64,000 bases of DNA, from contig NZ_LMSH01000001.1 in the NCBI RefSeq assembly GCF_001428365.1, forward strand, positions 439,685 through 503,684, written 5' to 3'. Shown here piece after piece: positions 40,286-48,828 of this stretch. Numbering within the stretch: position 1 is the stretch's first letter; every line of letters starts with the position of its first letter. The notes under the pieces were generated by a model that saw only the letters and a list, made by a program, of their open reading frames with translations, ran no database searches and was not told the DNA's origin. The stretch comes from Arthrobacter sp. Soil763. GTDB lineage: Bacteria; Actinomycetota; Actinomycetes; Actinomycetales; Micrococcaceae. The position numbers and the translations under genes were made by a program.

Positions 40286-40330
40286 AGGGCCGGCGTCCTG
40301 CCACCGATTCGGTGGCAGGACGCCGGCCCT
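40286..40330. terminator. strong bidirectional terminator hairpin
   Basis: AGGGCCGGCGTCCTGCCACC (40286-40305) and its exact reverse complement (40311-40330) form a perfect 20-bp stem with a 5-base loop. It lies between the convergent uraA and acidic-protein genes. There is no T-run. Confidence 0.8.
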
Positions 40331-40342
40331 CGTGCGTGGCGC

Positions 40343-40876
40343 CTATCCGGCGTCGAAGGATTCCTTGTCCTCGCTGTCACGGTCCTTGGGCGACCGCTCC
40401 TCCGGCAGGTCCGTTCCGCTGCCGTCCGGGATGCCGGCGGCGTCCTGGCCCGATTCCGAGGAGAACGGCCGGCCCGGTTCCGGCTCTTCGGTGTTGGCCG
40501 CGTCCATTTCGGCCTCCGACGACGGCACGGCGCCCCCGCCCTCGGCTGCCGCTTCGTTGCCCGGCTCGAAACCGGTCTCGCTGCTCTCGTTTTCCGCGTT
40601 CATCTGCTCCTCCGTTCCTCCGAAGCGTCCCGCTCCGGGTTCTCCTGCACTGTCCTGGTCTTCGGCGCCGAACTGGCTAAGGTCGGGCGCGCCCGCGGGG
40701 TAGGTCTCGCCGTCGGGGCTGTCCTGGTTGAGTCCGGCCGCGTCGAACGCCTCCTCATCGCGGGGCTGGGCGAACGTCTTGGCGTCCCCGCCCGGAAGTT
40801 CCTGTTCGGCGGTGGGGGTTCCGTAACCGCCCGCTTCCTCCTCCACGGGAGTGCCCTGCTGGTTTTCCTGAGTCAT
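40343..40876 (-). CDS. acidic, intrinsically disordered hypothetical protein
   Basis: 177 residues. The whole protein is low-complexity, rich in Glu, Asp, Gly, Ser and Pro with almost no hydrophobic clusters, so it is likely disordered. No function can be assigned. Strong ribosome binding site GCAGGAGG before ATG 40876 (MTQENQQG). It follows the stress-type SDR gene by 70 bases on the same strand, which hints at a general-stress role similar to other hydrophilin-like proteins; this is inference. Confidence 0.72.
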   Translation of the reverse strand: MTQENQQGTPVEEEAGGYGTPTAEQELPGGDAKTFAQPRDEEAFDAAGLNQDSPDGETYPAGAPDLSQFGAEDQDSAGEPGAGRFGGTEEQMNAENESSETGFEPGNEAAAEGGGAVPSSEAEMDAANTEEPEPGRPFSSESGQDAAGIPDGSGTDLPEERSPKDRDSEDKESFDAG

Positions 40877-40946
40877 GTCGTTCCTCCTGCTTTCTGGCAT
40901 GGGGCCGGTCGAATCTGGATGGTGCGGTCTGAGGGCTGCAGCGGGA

Positions 40947-41843
40947 TCAAAGTCCCTTGCCGCCGGTCACCGGCAGCACGGCGCCGGAGATGTAGGAGCC
41001 GTGGTCCGACGCCAGCAGCACATAGGCCGGCGCCAGTTCTGCGGGCTGGCCGGCGCGCTGGAGCGGGGTGTCCTGGCCGAAGCTGGGCAGCTTGTCCGGC
41101 CATTCGGTCGCCGGGATCAACGGCGTCCAGATCGGGCCGGGCGCCACGGCGTTGACCCGGATGCCCTGGGGGCCAAGTTCCTGGGCCAGCGCCTTGGTGA
41201 AGGCGACCTGCGCCGCCTTGGTCATGGCGTAATCGATCAACTCCGGCGACGGGTTGAACGCCTGGATGGACGCCGTCGTGATGATGGACGCCCCCGGTTT
41301 CAGGTGCGGGACCGCGGCGCGCGCCGTCCAGATCAAGGAGTAGAGGTTCGTCTTGAAGACGCGATCGAACTCCTCGGTGGGCAGGGATTCGAAGCTGTCC
41401 CGGTTCTTCTGGTACGCGGCATTCAAGACCAGGACATCGAGCCGGCCGAACTCCATGAGCGCGTCAGCGACGATCTGGGCCGCAAACTCCTCGGTGCGCC
41501 CGTCACCCGGCAGCAGCAGTGCCCTGCGACCTGCCTTGCGGATCCACTCGGCAGTATCGCGGGCGTCGTCCTCTTCCTCCGGCAGGTAGGAGATCGCGAC
41601 GTCGGCCCCCTCCCGGGCGAAAGCGATGGCGACCGCCTTGCCGATGCCGGAGTCTCCGCCGGTAATCAGGGCCGCCTTGCCCTCGAGCGCGCCGCTGCCC
41701 TGGTAGCTTTCCTCGCCGTGGTCGGGCTGCGGCTCCATCGGCGCCGTCAGCCCTGGTTGCTGCTGGACCTGTTCGGGAAACGGTCCGGCGTGGTACGTGC
41801 CGCGCGGGTCCCGCGGCTGGTCCTGCTGCTTAGAATCGCTCAT
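40947..41843 (-). CDS. SDR family oxidoreductase (general-stress type)
   Basis: 298 residues. A short-chain dehydrogenase with a ~50-residue hydrophilic N-terminal extension (PRDPRGTYHAGPFPEQ and similar), typical of the YhdF/YghA group of stress SDRs. Cofactor motif ALITGGDSGIGKAVAIAFA, then LVLNAAYQ. Catalytic Ser in TTASIQAF and YAMTK (Tyr-x3-Lys). C-terminal NAVAPGPIWTPLIP. Substrate unknown. GGTGGA precedes the ATG. Confidence 0.9.
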   Translation of the reverse strand: MSDSKQQDQPRDPRGTYHAGPFPEQVQQQPGLTAPMEPQPDHGEESYQGSGALEGKAALITGGDSGIGKAVAIAFAREGADVAISYLPEEEDDARDTAEWIRKAGRRALLLPGDGRTEEFAAQIVADALMEFGRLDVLVLNAAYQKNRDSFESLPTEEFDRVFKTNLYSLIWTARAAVPHLKPGASIITTASIQAFNPSPELIDYAMTKAAQVAFTKALAQELGPQGIRVNAVAPGPIWTPLIPATEWPDKLPSFGQDTPLQRAGQPAELAPAYVLLASDHGSYISGAVLPVTGGKGL

Positions 41844-41943
41844 GAGTCCACCTACCCCGCATGTGTCGGTTCGTCTGTTTCTCCACCGTACCCGAAAATC
41901 GTCAGTAAGCTTAGTACCAAGTTTTGGATAGTGAGGAGCACCG

Positions 41944-42432
41944 ATGTCTGATGCTGTAACCCGCCGCGACGGCCGGGACGAAACCTACGACGAGAAAATG
42001 GACCGCAACTGGGCGGAGCTGCTGCAGGAGCTCCGGGTACTCCAGACGGGCGTCCAGATCCTGGCGGGCTTCCTCCTCACCCTGCCCTTCCAGTCCCGGT
42101 TCGAGACGCTGGACGACTTCCAGATCGCGCTGTACCTCGGAAACGTCGTGCTTGCAGCCCTCACCACCGCCCTCATCCTGCTTCCGGTCAGTGCGCACCG
42201 CAGGCTCTTCCGGAAAGGCCTGAAGGACACCCTGGTCGCCAGCGCCGACCGGATCGCGAAAGTCGCGCTGGCCGGCGTCGCCCTCTTGAGCGTCGGGACC
42301 TCCGCCCTGGTCTTCGACGTCACCGCCGGGCGTTCGGCCGGGGTTACCGTCGGGGCGGCCCTGCTCGCCGTACTGTTGGTTCTGCTCGTGCTGATTCCGA
42401 ACCGGCTGCGCCACAAAGCCGCCCGGGACTGA
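41944..42432 (+). CDS. DUF6328-type membrane protein
   Basis: 162 residues with four membrane helices (about 38-58, 68-90, 108-128, 133-152). The hydrophilic N-terminus DEKMDRNWAELLQELRVLQT is characteristic of this actinobacterial family, whose function is unknown to me. GAGGAGC about six bases upstream of the ATG supports the start. The next gene begins three bases after the stop, so the two membrane proteins form an operon divergent from the SDR gene. Confidence 0.78.
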   Translation: MSDAVTRRDGRDETYDEKMDRNWAELLQELRVLQTGVQILAGFLLTLPFQSRFETLDDFQIALYLGNVVLAALTTALILLPVSAHRRLFRKGLKDTLVASADRIAKVALAGVALLSVGTSALVFDVTAGRSAGVTVGAALLAVLLVLLVLIPNRLRHKAARD

Positions 42433-42435
42433 GCC

Positions 42436-43140
42436 GTGAGCGACCGTCAGACCGAGCACCCGCAGTCAGGAGCAAAGATGCGCACATGGGCCAAGGAACA
42501 CGGGCTGTTGCTGGCGAACATCGGTCTCTTCGTCGTCTTTTTCGGCGGCATGGTCGTCAGCGGCGCCGCGGACTACAGCGAGGACCAGCTCGCCCACGGC
42601 CAGTCGGCCGTCGGCATCCTGGAATACCTCGGAACCGGAGCGTTCCTGGAGGCGACCTTTGAGAACTGGGAGTCGGAGTTCCTCCAGATGGGCATGTACG
42701 TCATCCTGACGGTGTTCCTGTTCCAGAAGGGCTCCTCAGAGTCCAAGCCGATGGGCAAGAAAGCCCCGCAGGACGAGGACCCGAGGACCGCCACGATCAA
42801 GGACTCGACGCCGTGGCCGGTGCGCCGCGGCGGCTGGGTGCTCAAGCTCTATGAACACTCCCTGTCGATCCTGTTCCTGCTGCTGTTCCTGTCCTCCGTC
42901 GCACTGCACGCCGTCGGCGGCAGCGAGGAGTACAGCGAGGAGCAGCAGGCGCACGGGCAGCCGCCGGTGACCGTCCTGGGCTACCTCGCCACGAGCCGTT
43001 TCTGGTTCGAATCATTCCAGAACTGGCAGAGCGAATTCCTGGCCGTGGCCGTGCTGGTCGGAGCCTCGGTCTACCTGCGCGAGAAGGGCTCGCCGGAGTC
43101 CAAGCCGGTGGCCGAACCGCACTACGAAACCGGCGCCTAG
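42436..43140 (+). CDS. DUF6766-type membrane protein with internal duplication
   Basis: 234 residues with four membrane helices. The protein consists of two related halves (about 18-107 and 135-226). Each has a helix, then YSEDQ-AHGQ / YSEEQ-AHGQ, F-NW-SEFL, a second helix and KGS-ESKP. This marks an internal duplication of a two-helix unit. Function unknown. The GTG start is three bases after the upstream stop; an ATG at residue 15 (42478) is an alternative. It is probably co-transcribed with the DUF6328-type gene. Confidence 0.78.
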   Translation: MSDRQTEHPQSGAKMRTWAKEHGLLLANIGLFVVFFGGMVVSGAADYSEDQLAHGQSAVGILEYLGTGAFLEATFENWESEFLQMGMYVILTVFLFQKGSSESKPMGKKAPQDEDPRTATIKDSTPWPVRRGGWVLKLYEHSLSILFLLLFLSSVALHAVGGSEEYSEEQQAHGQPPVTVLGYLATSRFWFESFQNWQSEFLAVAVLVGASVYLREKGSPESKPVAEPHYETGA

Positions 43141-43152
43141 GCCCGGGCCGGG

Positions 43153-44277
43153 TCAGGCTCCCTCGAGCACCTGGCTGGTGGCCCAGGCAAGGTACTTGGC
43201 GGCCTTTGCGACCGCCTCGGCCGGGCTCGGCGCGACGTCGAGCAGCTGGGCGGCCGCGACCACGCCGTGCCGTGCAAGGTCTTCCGGGGTGACCAGGATC
43301 CGGCCGGCGACCATGATGACCGGGATGCCCAGGGCGCGCGCCGCGTCGGCGAGGGCCACCGGCGCCTTGCCGGTCAGCGACTGCGAGTCCAGCGAGCCCT
43401 CGCCGGTGATCACCAGATCGGCGCCGACGAGTTTTTCGCGCAGTCCCGTCAGGCCGGCGACGAGGTCGAAGCCGCGCTCCAGCGCCGCGCCGCTGAACGC
43501 CAGGAACGACGCCGGGAACCCGCCGGCCGCCCCTGCCCCGGGCACGTTGACGTCCCGGCCGGTCGCCTGCCGCAGCACCGAGGCCCAGTTGCGCAGCCCG
43601 GCGTCGAGGACCTCCGCCGCCTCCGCGTCCGCGCCCTTCTGCGGCCCGAAGACGTGGGCGGCGCCGTCGGGTCCGTAGAGCGGGTTCTGCACGTCGACGG
43701 CGATCCGGAACTTCACGGCCCCCAGCCGCGGATCCAGGCCGCTCACGTCCACGGCAGCCACCTCGGCGAGCGAACCGCCGCCCAGGGGCACGACGTTGCC
43801 GGCGGCGTCGAGGGGCTTGAGGCCGAGCGCGCGCAGGGCGCCGCTGCCGCCGTCGGTCATCGCCGAGCCACCCACGCCCAGCACGATCTCGGTTGCCCCG
43901 GCGTCCAGCGCGGCGGCAATCAGCTGCCCGCAGCCGTAGCTGTGGGCGCGCAGGGCATTCGCGGGGGTCGGCTCCATATGCGCCAGCCCGGATGCCTGCG
44001 CCATCTCGATCACGGCGGTCGCGCCGCCGGAGCTGTCCTTGCGGAACGCCCAGGCCGCGCCCACCGGGGCAAGCACCGGCCCGACGACGGCGTTCAGCCG
44101 CTCCTCGTAGCCTGCCGCGACGGCGGCCTCCAGCGTGCCCTCGCCGCCGTCGGCGACGGGGAACTGGACGGCCTCGGCGTCAGGGTAGACGCGCAGGGCG
44201 CCCTCGGCGATGGCGGCGGCGGCCTCCGCCGCGGTCAGGGAGCCCTTGAACTTGTCCGGGGCGATCAGGATTCGCAT
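43153..44277 (-). CDS. glxK: glycerate kinase
   Basis: 374 residues, GckA/GlxK type I glycerate 2-kinase. It phosphorylates glycerate from glyoxylate or serine catabolism. Signatures: ILIAPDKFKGSLTAAEAA at the N-terminus, VADGGEGTLEA, LGVGGSAMTDGGSGALRALG near 120-139, and VITGEGSLDSQSLTGKAP near 285. ATG 44277 with AGGAT upstream begins the canonical MRILIAPDKFK; the frame is open further upstream without support. No other glyoxylate gene lies nearby. Confidence 0.94.
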   Translation of the reverse strand: MRILIAPDKFKGSLTAAEAAAAIAEGALRVYPDAEAVQFPVADGGEGTLEAAVAAGYEERLNAVVGPVLAPVGAAWAFRKDSSGGATAVIEMAQASGLAHMEPTPANALRAHSYGCGQLIAAALDAGATEIVLGVGGSAMTDGGSGALRALGLKPLDAAGNVVPLGGGSLAEVAAVDVSGLDPRLGAVKFRIAVDVQNPLYGPDGAAHVFGPQKGADAEAAEVLDAGLRNWASVLRQATGRDVNVPGAGAAGGFPASFLAFSGAALERGFDLVAGLTGLREKLVGADLVITGEGSLDSQSLTGKAPVALADAARALGIPVIMVAGRILVTPEDLARHGVVAAAQLLDVAPSPAEAVAKAAKYLAWATSQVLEGA

Positions 44278-44480
44278 GGAACCATCCTGCCAGCCGGCAC
44301 GGACTTTTCCCGCCCCGGTTCCCGCTCCCCTCTCCCGGCCAGCAGCCCCGGCGCGGGTACCCGCCGCGACAAGGCCGGGGCGCGGGAGTAACGTAGGCCC
44401 TTTCGGGCCGCCCGGGCACGCTGCGGACGGCCGCCGCTGTTTTGGCCCGCCCTGCGGGTCCATCGTGCAGGAGGTAAAGG

Positions 44481-45245
44481 GTGAGCACTATCGGACACGG
44501 CAGCCTGCCGGGCATCACGGGACTCGTCCTGGTCCGGCACGGCGAAAGCGAAGGCAACATCGCCGCCACCCTCGCCCGCGAGGCGGGGGCGCACGTCATC
44601 AATGTCCCGGCGCGGGACGCCGACGTCGGCCTGTCGGAGACCGGCCGCGAACAGGCCCTGGCCCTGGGCCGGTTGCTGGCCGGTGTGCCGGAAGCCGGCC
44701 GGAGCGCCGTCTGGTCCTCCCCCTACGCCCGGGCCCGCCAGACCGCCGAACTCGCGGTGCAGACGGGCGGATGGCGCGGACAGATCCGGTTGGATGAGCG
44801 GCTCCGGGACCGTGAACTCGGGATCCTGGACATGCTGACGTCCGCCGGGGTGGAAGCACGGCTGCCGGAGGAGGCCAGGCGCAGAAGCTGGCTGGGGAAG
44901 TTCTACTACCGGCCGCCGGGCGGCGAGTCGTGGGCCGATGTCGTACTGCGGCTGCGGTCCCTGCTCGCCGACCTGGACCGGGAGCACCCGGGCGAGGAGG
45001 TCCTGGTGGTCTGCCACGATGCCCTGATCGTGCTGTTCCGGTACATCCTGCAGGGCCTAACGGAGGCGGAGCTGCTGGATATCGCCGCCACAACCAGCGT
45101 CCTGAACGCCTCCGTGAGCCGCTTCGTGCGGCCCGGCGGCGCGGGGCCCTGGGAGCTGGAGAGTTTCAACCTGGCCGACCATTTGGCGGAGCAGGGAGTC
45201 GCCGTCACCGAACATTCAGGGGATGCCAATGTCCACCCGCGCTAA
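44481..45245 (+). CDS. histidine phosphatase family protein
   Basis: 254 residues of the phosphoglycerate-mutase-like histidine phosphatase superfamily. The phospho-acceptor motif is LVLVRHGESEGN (RHGE, near 16-19), with AVWSSPYARARQTAELA and DERLRDRELG further on. VLVVCHDALIVLFRYIL holds the second catalytic His. Substrate unknown. The GTG start follows a textbook AGGAGGT six bases upstream. It overlaps nnrD by 17 bases. Confidence 0.9.
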   Translation: MSTIGHGSLPGITGLVLVRHGESEGNIAATLAREAGAHVINVPARDADVGLSETGREQALALGRLLAGVPEAGRSAVWSSPYARARQTAELAVQTGGWRGQIRLDERLRDRELGILDMLTSAGVEARLPEEARRRSWLGKFYYRPPGGESWADVVLRLRSLLADLDREHPGEEVLVVCHDALIVLFRYILQGLTEAELLDIAATTSVLNASVSRFVRPGGAGPWELESFNLADHLAEQGVAVTEHSGDANVHPR

Positions 45246-46122
45246 GCACACGGCTCCCGTCCCGGTGACGCCCACCCTGCTGCGCGACTGGCCCCTGCCC
45301 GGCGGAGGATCCGGCAAGGACGACCGGGGCTCGGTGCTGGTGGTGGGCGGCGCCCGCAAAACGCCGGGAGCGGCCCTGCTGGCCGGCGTCGCCGCCCTGC
45401 GCGCCGGCGCGGGACGGCTCACCCTGGCGGTGGCGGAGTCGACGGCGGTGCAGGTCGCGGTGGCGTTCCCGGAATCCGGCGTGGTGGGGCTGCCGGAGAC
45501 GTCCCGGGGCTCGGTCAAGGGCTCTGCGGCTGCGCTGCTGGCGGACGAGGCGGACGGCATGGATGCCATCCTGGTCGGCCCCGGGCTGGACGATGCGGAG
45601 GAAACCCTGGCGCTGCTGCGCGGGCTGCTGCTGCCGGGGCGGTCGAACCCGAAGGCCGGCCCTGCGATCATCCTCGACGCGTACGCCCTGGGCTGCCTCC
45701 CGGAACTGGCCGGCGAGCTGGAACCCTGGGCGGACCGGCTGGTCCTGACGCCGAACGTCGCCGAGGGCGGGATTCTGCTGGGCCGCGACCTCGAGGACCT
45801 GGCACGGGACGTGCCGAAGATCGCCGACAAGTACCGGGCCGTGGTGAGCTGCCAGGGCGTAGTCGCGGAGCCCGGCGGAAGGGCCTGGCAGATCACCACC
45901 GGACACAGCGGGCTGGGCACCTCAGGGAGCGGCGATGTCCTGGCCGGTGCGATCGCCGGACTGCGGGCGCGCGGCACCACGGATACGCAGGCAGCCTGCT
46001 GGGGCTCGCACCTGCACGCCGCCGCCGGGGACCGGCTCGCCAGCAGACTGGGCGGCCTCGGCTACCTCGCCCGTGAACTGTGCGACGAGCTGCCGGCCCT
46101 GATGGTCGAACTGTCCAACTAA
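45229..46122 (+). CDS. nnrD: ADP-dependent (S)-NAD(P)H-hydrate dehydratase
   Basis: 297 residues, the YjeF C-terminal (carbohydrate-kinase-like) domain. It repairs hydrated NAD(P)H using ADP. Landmarks: VLVVGGARKTPGAALLAG, AILVGPGLDDAEE, LVLTPNVAEGGILLGR and the nucleotide loop TSGSGDVLAGAIAGLRARG. The epimerase half (NnrE) is absent, so it is a single-domain version. ATG 45229 is preferred over 45223 because AGGGG then lies six bases upstream. The gene starts inside the end of the phosphatase gene. Confidence 0.9.
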   Translation: MSTRAKHTAPVPVTPTLLRDWPLPGGGSGKDDRGSVLVVGGARKTPGAALLAGVAALRAGAGRLTLAVAESTAVQVAVAFPESGVVGLPETSRGSVKGSAAALLADEADGMDAILVGPGLDDAEETLALLRGLLLPGRSNPKAGPAIILDAYALGCLPELAGELEPWADRLVLTPNVAEGGILLGRDLEDLARDVPKIADKYRAVVSCQGVVAEPGGRAWQITTGHSGLGTSGSGDVLAGAIAGLRARGTTDTQAACWGSHLHAAAGDRLASRLGGLGYLARELCDELPALMVELSN

Positions 46123-46233
46123 GAGGTCCGGCCGCAGGCCACGGCTCTGGACTAATCCTAAGCATGCTGATAATTCTGGAGTGGCAGGGCCGGTCGGTCC
46201 GGCCGCAGCAGTTGCAGGAGTGAGGAGTAAGCG

Positions 46234-46701
46234 ATGGGCATCTCAGACAGCATCAAGAAGGGCGCTGAGGACGCGCTGGAGGACCTCGCCGGAATGGCTG
46301 ACAAGTCCGACGACGGGCACACGCCCGATCCCGGCAATCCCAACGACGAAATCCAGGTTCATTCCTCGATCAGCGAGGGCTCGAACGCCTTGGAGGCCGA
46401 GAAGGACGAACAGCGCACCGGGCAAAGTGCCGGATCGGCCGCGGCCGATCCGACAGACACCCCGCCGGGCGGCCCCGCGGACCCCACCCAGCCTCCGGGC
46501 GGCCCGCTCGGCAACCCGGCCGAGGACCCGGACAACGCACCCCCCCTGGGCGATCCCGGCCCCGGCCCGGACGGCTCCCCCGACCCGTCTCCGGGCAGCG
46601 TGCCGGGACCCGGCGGCCTGCCGGCGACCGAGCCGGGCCGTTTCCGGGCCGACCCGTCTGAGGGCGACGGCGACCCGACCGTGAGCATGGGCCGCGGCTA
46701 G
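46234..46701 (+). CDS. Pro/Gly-rich acidic hypothetical protein
   Basis: 155 residues. A short amphipathic helix at the N-terminus (MGISDSIKKGAEDALEDLAG) is followed by a disordered region dominated by Pro, Gly, Asp and Ser. Function unknown. It is probably translated: GGAGTGAGGAG lies just upstream of the ATG. The N-terminal helix resembles that of other stress-type small proteins such as CsbD-like or YtxH-like ones, but the match is too weak to name. Confidence 0.6.
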   Translation: MGISDSIKKGAEDALEDLAGMADKSDDGHTPDPGNPNDEIQVHSSISEGSNALEAEKDEQRTGQSAGSAAADPTDTPPGGPADPTQPPGGPLGNPAEDPDNAPPLGDPGPGPDGSPDPSPGSVPGPGGLPATEPGRFRADPSEGDGDPTVSMGRG

Positions 46702-46751
46702 GACCAGCGCAGCGCCCCTGGGCCGGGGGCCTTCCCAGGTCCTTGGCATGC

Positions 46752-47552
46752 CTAGGCAGGCCACTGGCCGCGCTCCTGCAGGACGGCTTTGAGCAGATCG
46801 GCCCGGTCGGTCACGATCCCGTCGACGCCGAGGTCCAGCAGCCGGTGCATCTCGGCAGCCTCGTTGATCGTCCAGACGTGGACGTGCAGGCCGTGGCGGT
46901 GGGCGCGGCGGACGAACCCGGCCGTCACGACCGGGACGGCGCCGTAGCGGACGGGGACCTGCAGGGCGTGGATGTCGCGGAGCGCCCGGCCGGTCACGCG
47001 GCGCAGCAGTGCCGCCGGCAGCAGCGGTCCCAGCAGGACGAACAGTGCGTTGGAGGCCATGCCCGCCGAACTCGCGGCCGGCCGGCTCAGGCGCCGCAGC
47101 ACCGCTCGCCGCCGCCGGTCGGAGAAGCTGGCGACCAGGACGCGGTCGTGCAGGCCGTGCTCCTCGATTGCCGCGGCCAGGGTCTCAACCGAATTCCAGT
47201 CCTTGACGTCCAGGTTGAGCCGGATGTCCGGGAACTCCGCAACCAGCTCGGCCAGCAGCGGAATCGGCTCGGTGCCGGCGATCCGGGCCCGCGCCACCGT
47301 CTCGGCCGGCAGCTCCGCGATGCGGCCGCTGCCGTCCGTGACCCGGTCCAGCGTCTCGTCATGGAAGACCAGCAGGACGCCGTCGGCAGTCGTGTGTACG
47401 TCGGCTTCCAGGTAGCGGTAGCCCAGGTCGACGGCGGCGCGGAACGCCGCCATGGAGTTCTCGGCGCCCTCCGTCGAGAAGCCGCGGTGGGCCATCGCCA
47501 CCGGCACGCCCGGGGTTGCGCCGTGCGCCAAGAAGGGGTGCGGGACCGTCAC
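46752..47552 (-). CDS. glycerophosphodiester phosphodiesterase
   Basis: 266 residues, GDPD family. It hydrolyses glycerophosphodiesters to glycerol-3-phosphate and an alcohol. Catalytic residues: AHRGFSTEGAENS (His22, Arg23), LEADVHTTADG (Glu49, Asp51) and LLVFHDETLDRVTDG (His64). Mg2+ dependence is expected. No signal peptide, so cytoplasmic or with a substrate importer elsewhere. The GTG at 47552 is chosen: TACGCT lies six bases upstream, suggesting a leaderless mRNA, and the frame beyond is unsupported. Confidence 0.92.
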   Translation of the reverse strand: MTVPHPFLAHGATPGVPVAMAHRGFSTEGAENSMAAFRAAVDLGYRYLEADVHTTADGVLLVFHDETLDRVTDGSGRIAELPAETVARARIAGTEPIPLLAELVAEFPDIRLNLDVKDWNSVETLAAAIEEHGLHDRVLVASFSDRRRRAVLRRLSRPAASSAGMASNALFVLLGPLLPAALLRRVTGRALRDIHALQVPVRYGAVPVVTAGFVRRAHRHGLHVHVWTINEAAEMHRLLDLGVDGIVTDRADLLKAVLQERGQWPA

Positions 47553-47558
47553 CCCTGA

Positions 47559-47564
47559 AGCGTA
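47559..47564 (-). promoter_or_regulatory. candidate -10 box (TACGCT) for leaderless GDPD mRNA
   Basis: TACGCT on the minus strand, six bases from the GTG start. The box falls in the 17-base gap to the next gene upstream, so GDPD may have its own promoter. Confidence 0.45.
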
Positions 47565-47569
47565 CCGGC

Positions 47570-47815
47570 TCAGGGGTGCTGCGGCAGGATCTCCACCCCG
47601 TCGCTGCAGTGCAGCAGGGTCCGGCCGCCGCCGTCGAGGTCCACCCACACCGTGGTGCGGTCCGTCGTGAGATCGTCCACGAGGCCGCCGGTTTCGTAGC
47701 CGGGTGCGAGCCGGACCCGTACCCGGTCGCCCTGGCGCAGGCTCATCCAGTGCGCGTCCGGGTCCACCCGCCGCACCGGCTGGTCGTCAATGTGTCGGTT
47801 GCCGTACCTGGCCAT
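47570..47815 (-). CDS. hypothetical small protein, SH3-like barrel likely
   Basis: 81 residues. Alternating hydrophobic and charged residues (GDRVRVRLAPG, GLVDDLTTDRTTVWVDLDGG, RTLLHCSDGVEILP) suggest a small beta barrel. One Cys. No function can be assigned. GGTGGGG upstream of the ATG supports translation. It lies 17 bases upstream of GDPD on the same strand. Confidence 0.62.
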   Translation of the reverse strand: MARYGNRHIDDQPVRRVDPDAHWMSLRQGDRVRVRLAPGYETGGLVDDLTTDRTTVWVDLDGGGRTLLHCSDGVEILPQHP

Positions 47816-47944
47816 GAGTGCCCCACCATCAGTCAGAAGATCCGTTCGGTTTTGCCAGCGTAGGCGGCGAAAGTGAACGCAAGTTGGCCGTCGGCTGGGA
47901 ATCCCGTGATCGCGCCGTGTCCCGGGCGCGCGGAGGACGGACCC

Positions 47945-48763
47945 TTACGGAAGCCGGACGCCGAGTTCGGCGAGCTTGGCCTCCAGGACCTGGGCCACGC
48001 CGTCGTCGTCGAAGTGCGGTGCCTGCCGGCCGGCGGCGCGGATGGCCTCCGGGTGGCCGCTGGCCATGGCGTAGCCGTGGCCGGCCCAGCGCAGCATCTC
48101 GATGTCGTTGGGCATATCGCCGAAGGCCACCACGTCCTCCGCCGCCACCCCCAGCGACGCCGCATAGTCGGCCAGGGTCACGGCCTTGTTGACCCCGGGC
48201 AGGGACAGTTCCAGCAGGGCCAGGTTCGGGGCGGAGTGCGTCGCCGCGGCGAGGTGGGCGACGGCGGGCGAAACTTCGGCGAGGAACTCATCCGCGGTTC
48301 CCTCCCTGACCACCGCAAGGAACTTCACCACGGCGTCGTCCGGGCGCAGGGTGTCCTGCAACGGGGCCGGGGTGAACTCGGCAAGCAGGCCGCTGGAGCC
48401 GGTTCCGAGGAAGCCGGGCTCCAGGTGGAAGCCGGTCAGGGTTTCCGCGGCGAACAGCGCGGACGGGCGCAGCCGCTGGATGATCCGGCGGGCTTCGAAG
48501 ACGGCGTCGAGCTCCAGGGCGCGCGCAGAGACCATCCGGTCGGCCTCGAGGTCCCAGACCACCGCGCCGTTGGAGCAGATGACGGTTCCGGTGTGGCCCA
48601 GCCGGTCCTGCAGCGGGTGCAGCCAGCGCGGCGGCCGGCCGGTGACGAAGACCAACTCCACCCCGGCCTCCCGGCAGGCGTGGAAGGCGCGCACGGTCCG
48701 GTCGCTGATCTGGCCGTCGTGGCCCAGGATCGTTCCGTCAATATCACTCGCTACCAGCCGCAT
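47945..48763 (-). CDS. HAD-superfamily phosphatase (Cof/IIB type)
   Basis: 272 residues. A second HAD IIB phosphatase, about the same size as the one at 14926. Motif I VASDIDGTILGHDG (residues 4-17), motif II FVTGRPP, motif III lysine in NKAVTLADYAASLGV, motif IV VAFGDMPNDIEML. Substrate unknown. There is no ribosome binding site. TAGACT lies exactly six bases before the ATG, consistent with a leaderless mRNA. Confidence 0.88.
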   Translation of the reverse strand: MRLVASDIDGTILGHDGQISDRTVRAFHACREAGVELVFVTGRPPRWLHPLQDRLGHTGTVICSNGAVVWDLEADRMVSARALELDAVFEARRIIQRLRPSALFAAETLTGFHLEPGFLGTGSSGLLAEFTPAPLQDTLRPDDAVVKFLAVVREGTADEFLAEVSPAVAHLAAATHSAPNLALLELSLPGVNKAVTLADYAASLGVAAEDVVAFGDMPNDIEMLRWAGHGYAMASGHPEAIRAAGRQAPHFDDDGVAQVLEAKLAELGVRLP

Positions 48764-48769
48764 ACTGCC

Positions 48770-48775
48770 AGTCTA
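48770..48775 (-). promoter_or_regulatory. candidate -10 box (TAGACT) for leaderless HAD mRNA
   Basis: TAGACT on the minus strand with six bases to the ATG at 48763. No -35 is recognisable. Confidence 0.5.
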
Positions 48776-48828
48776 CGTGGGGCCGCGCGGGCCGGTGCGA
48801 CGCCGGAACGGGCGCCGTTCGGGCCGGG

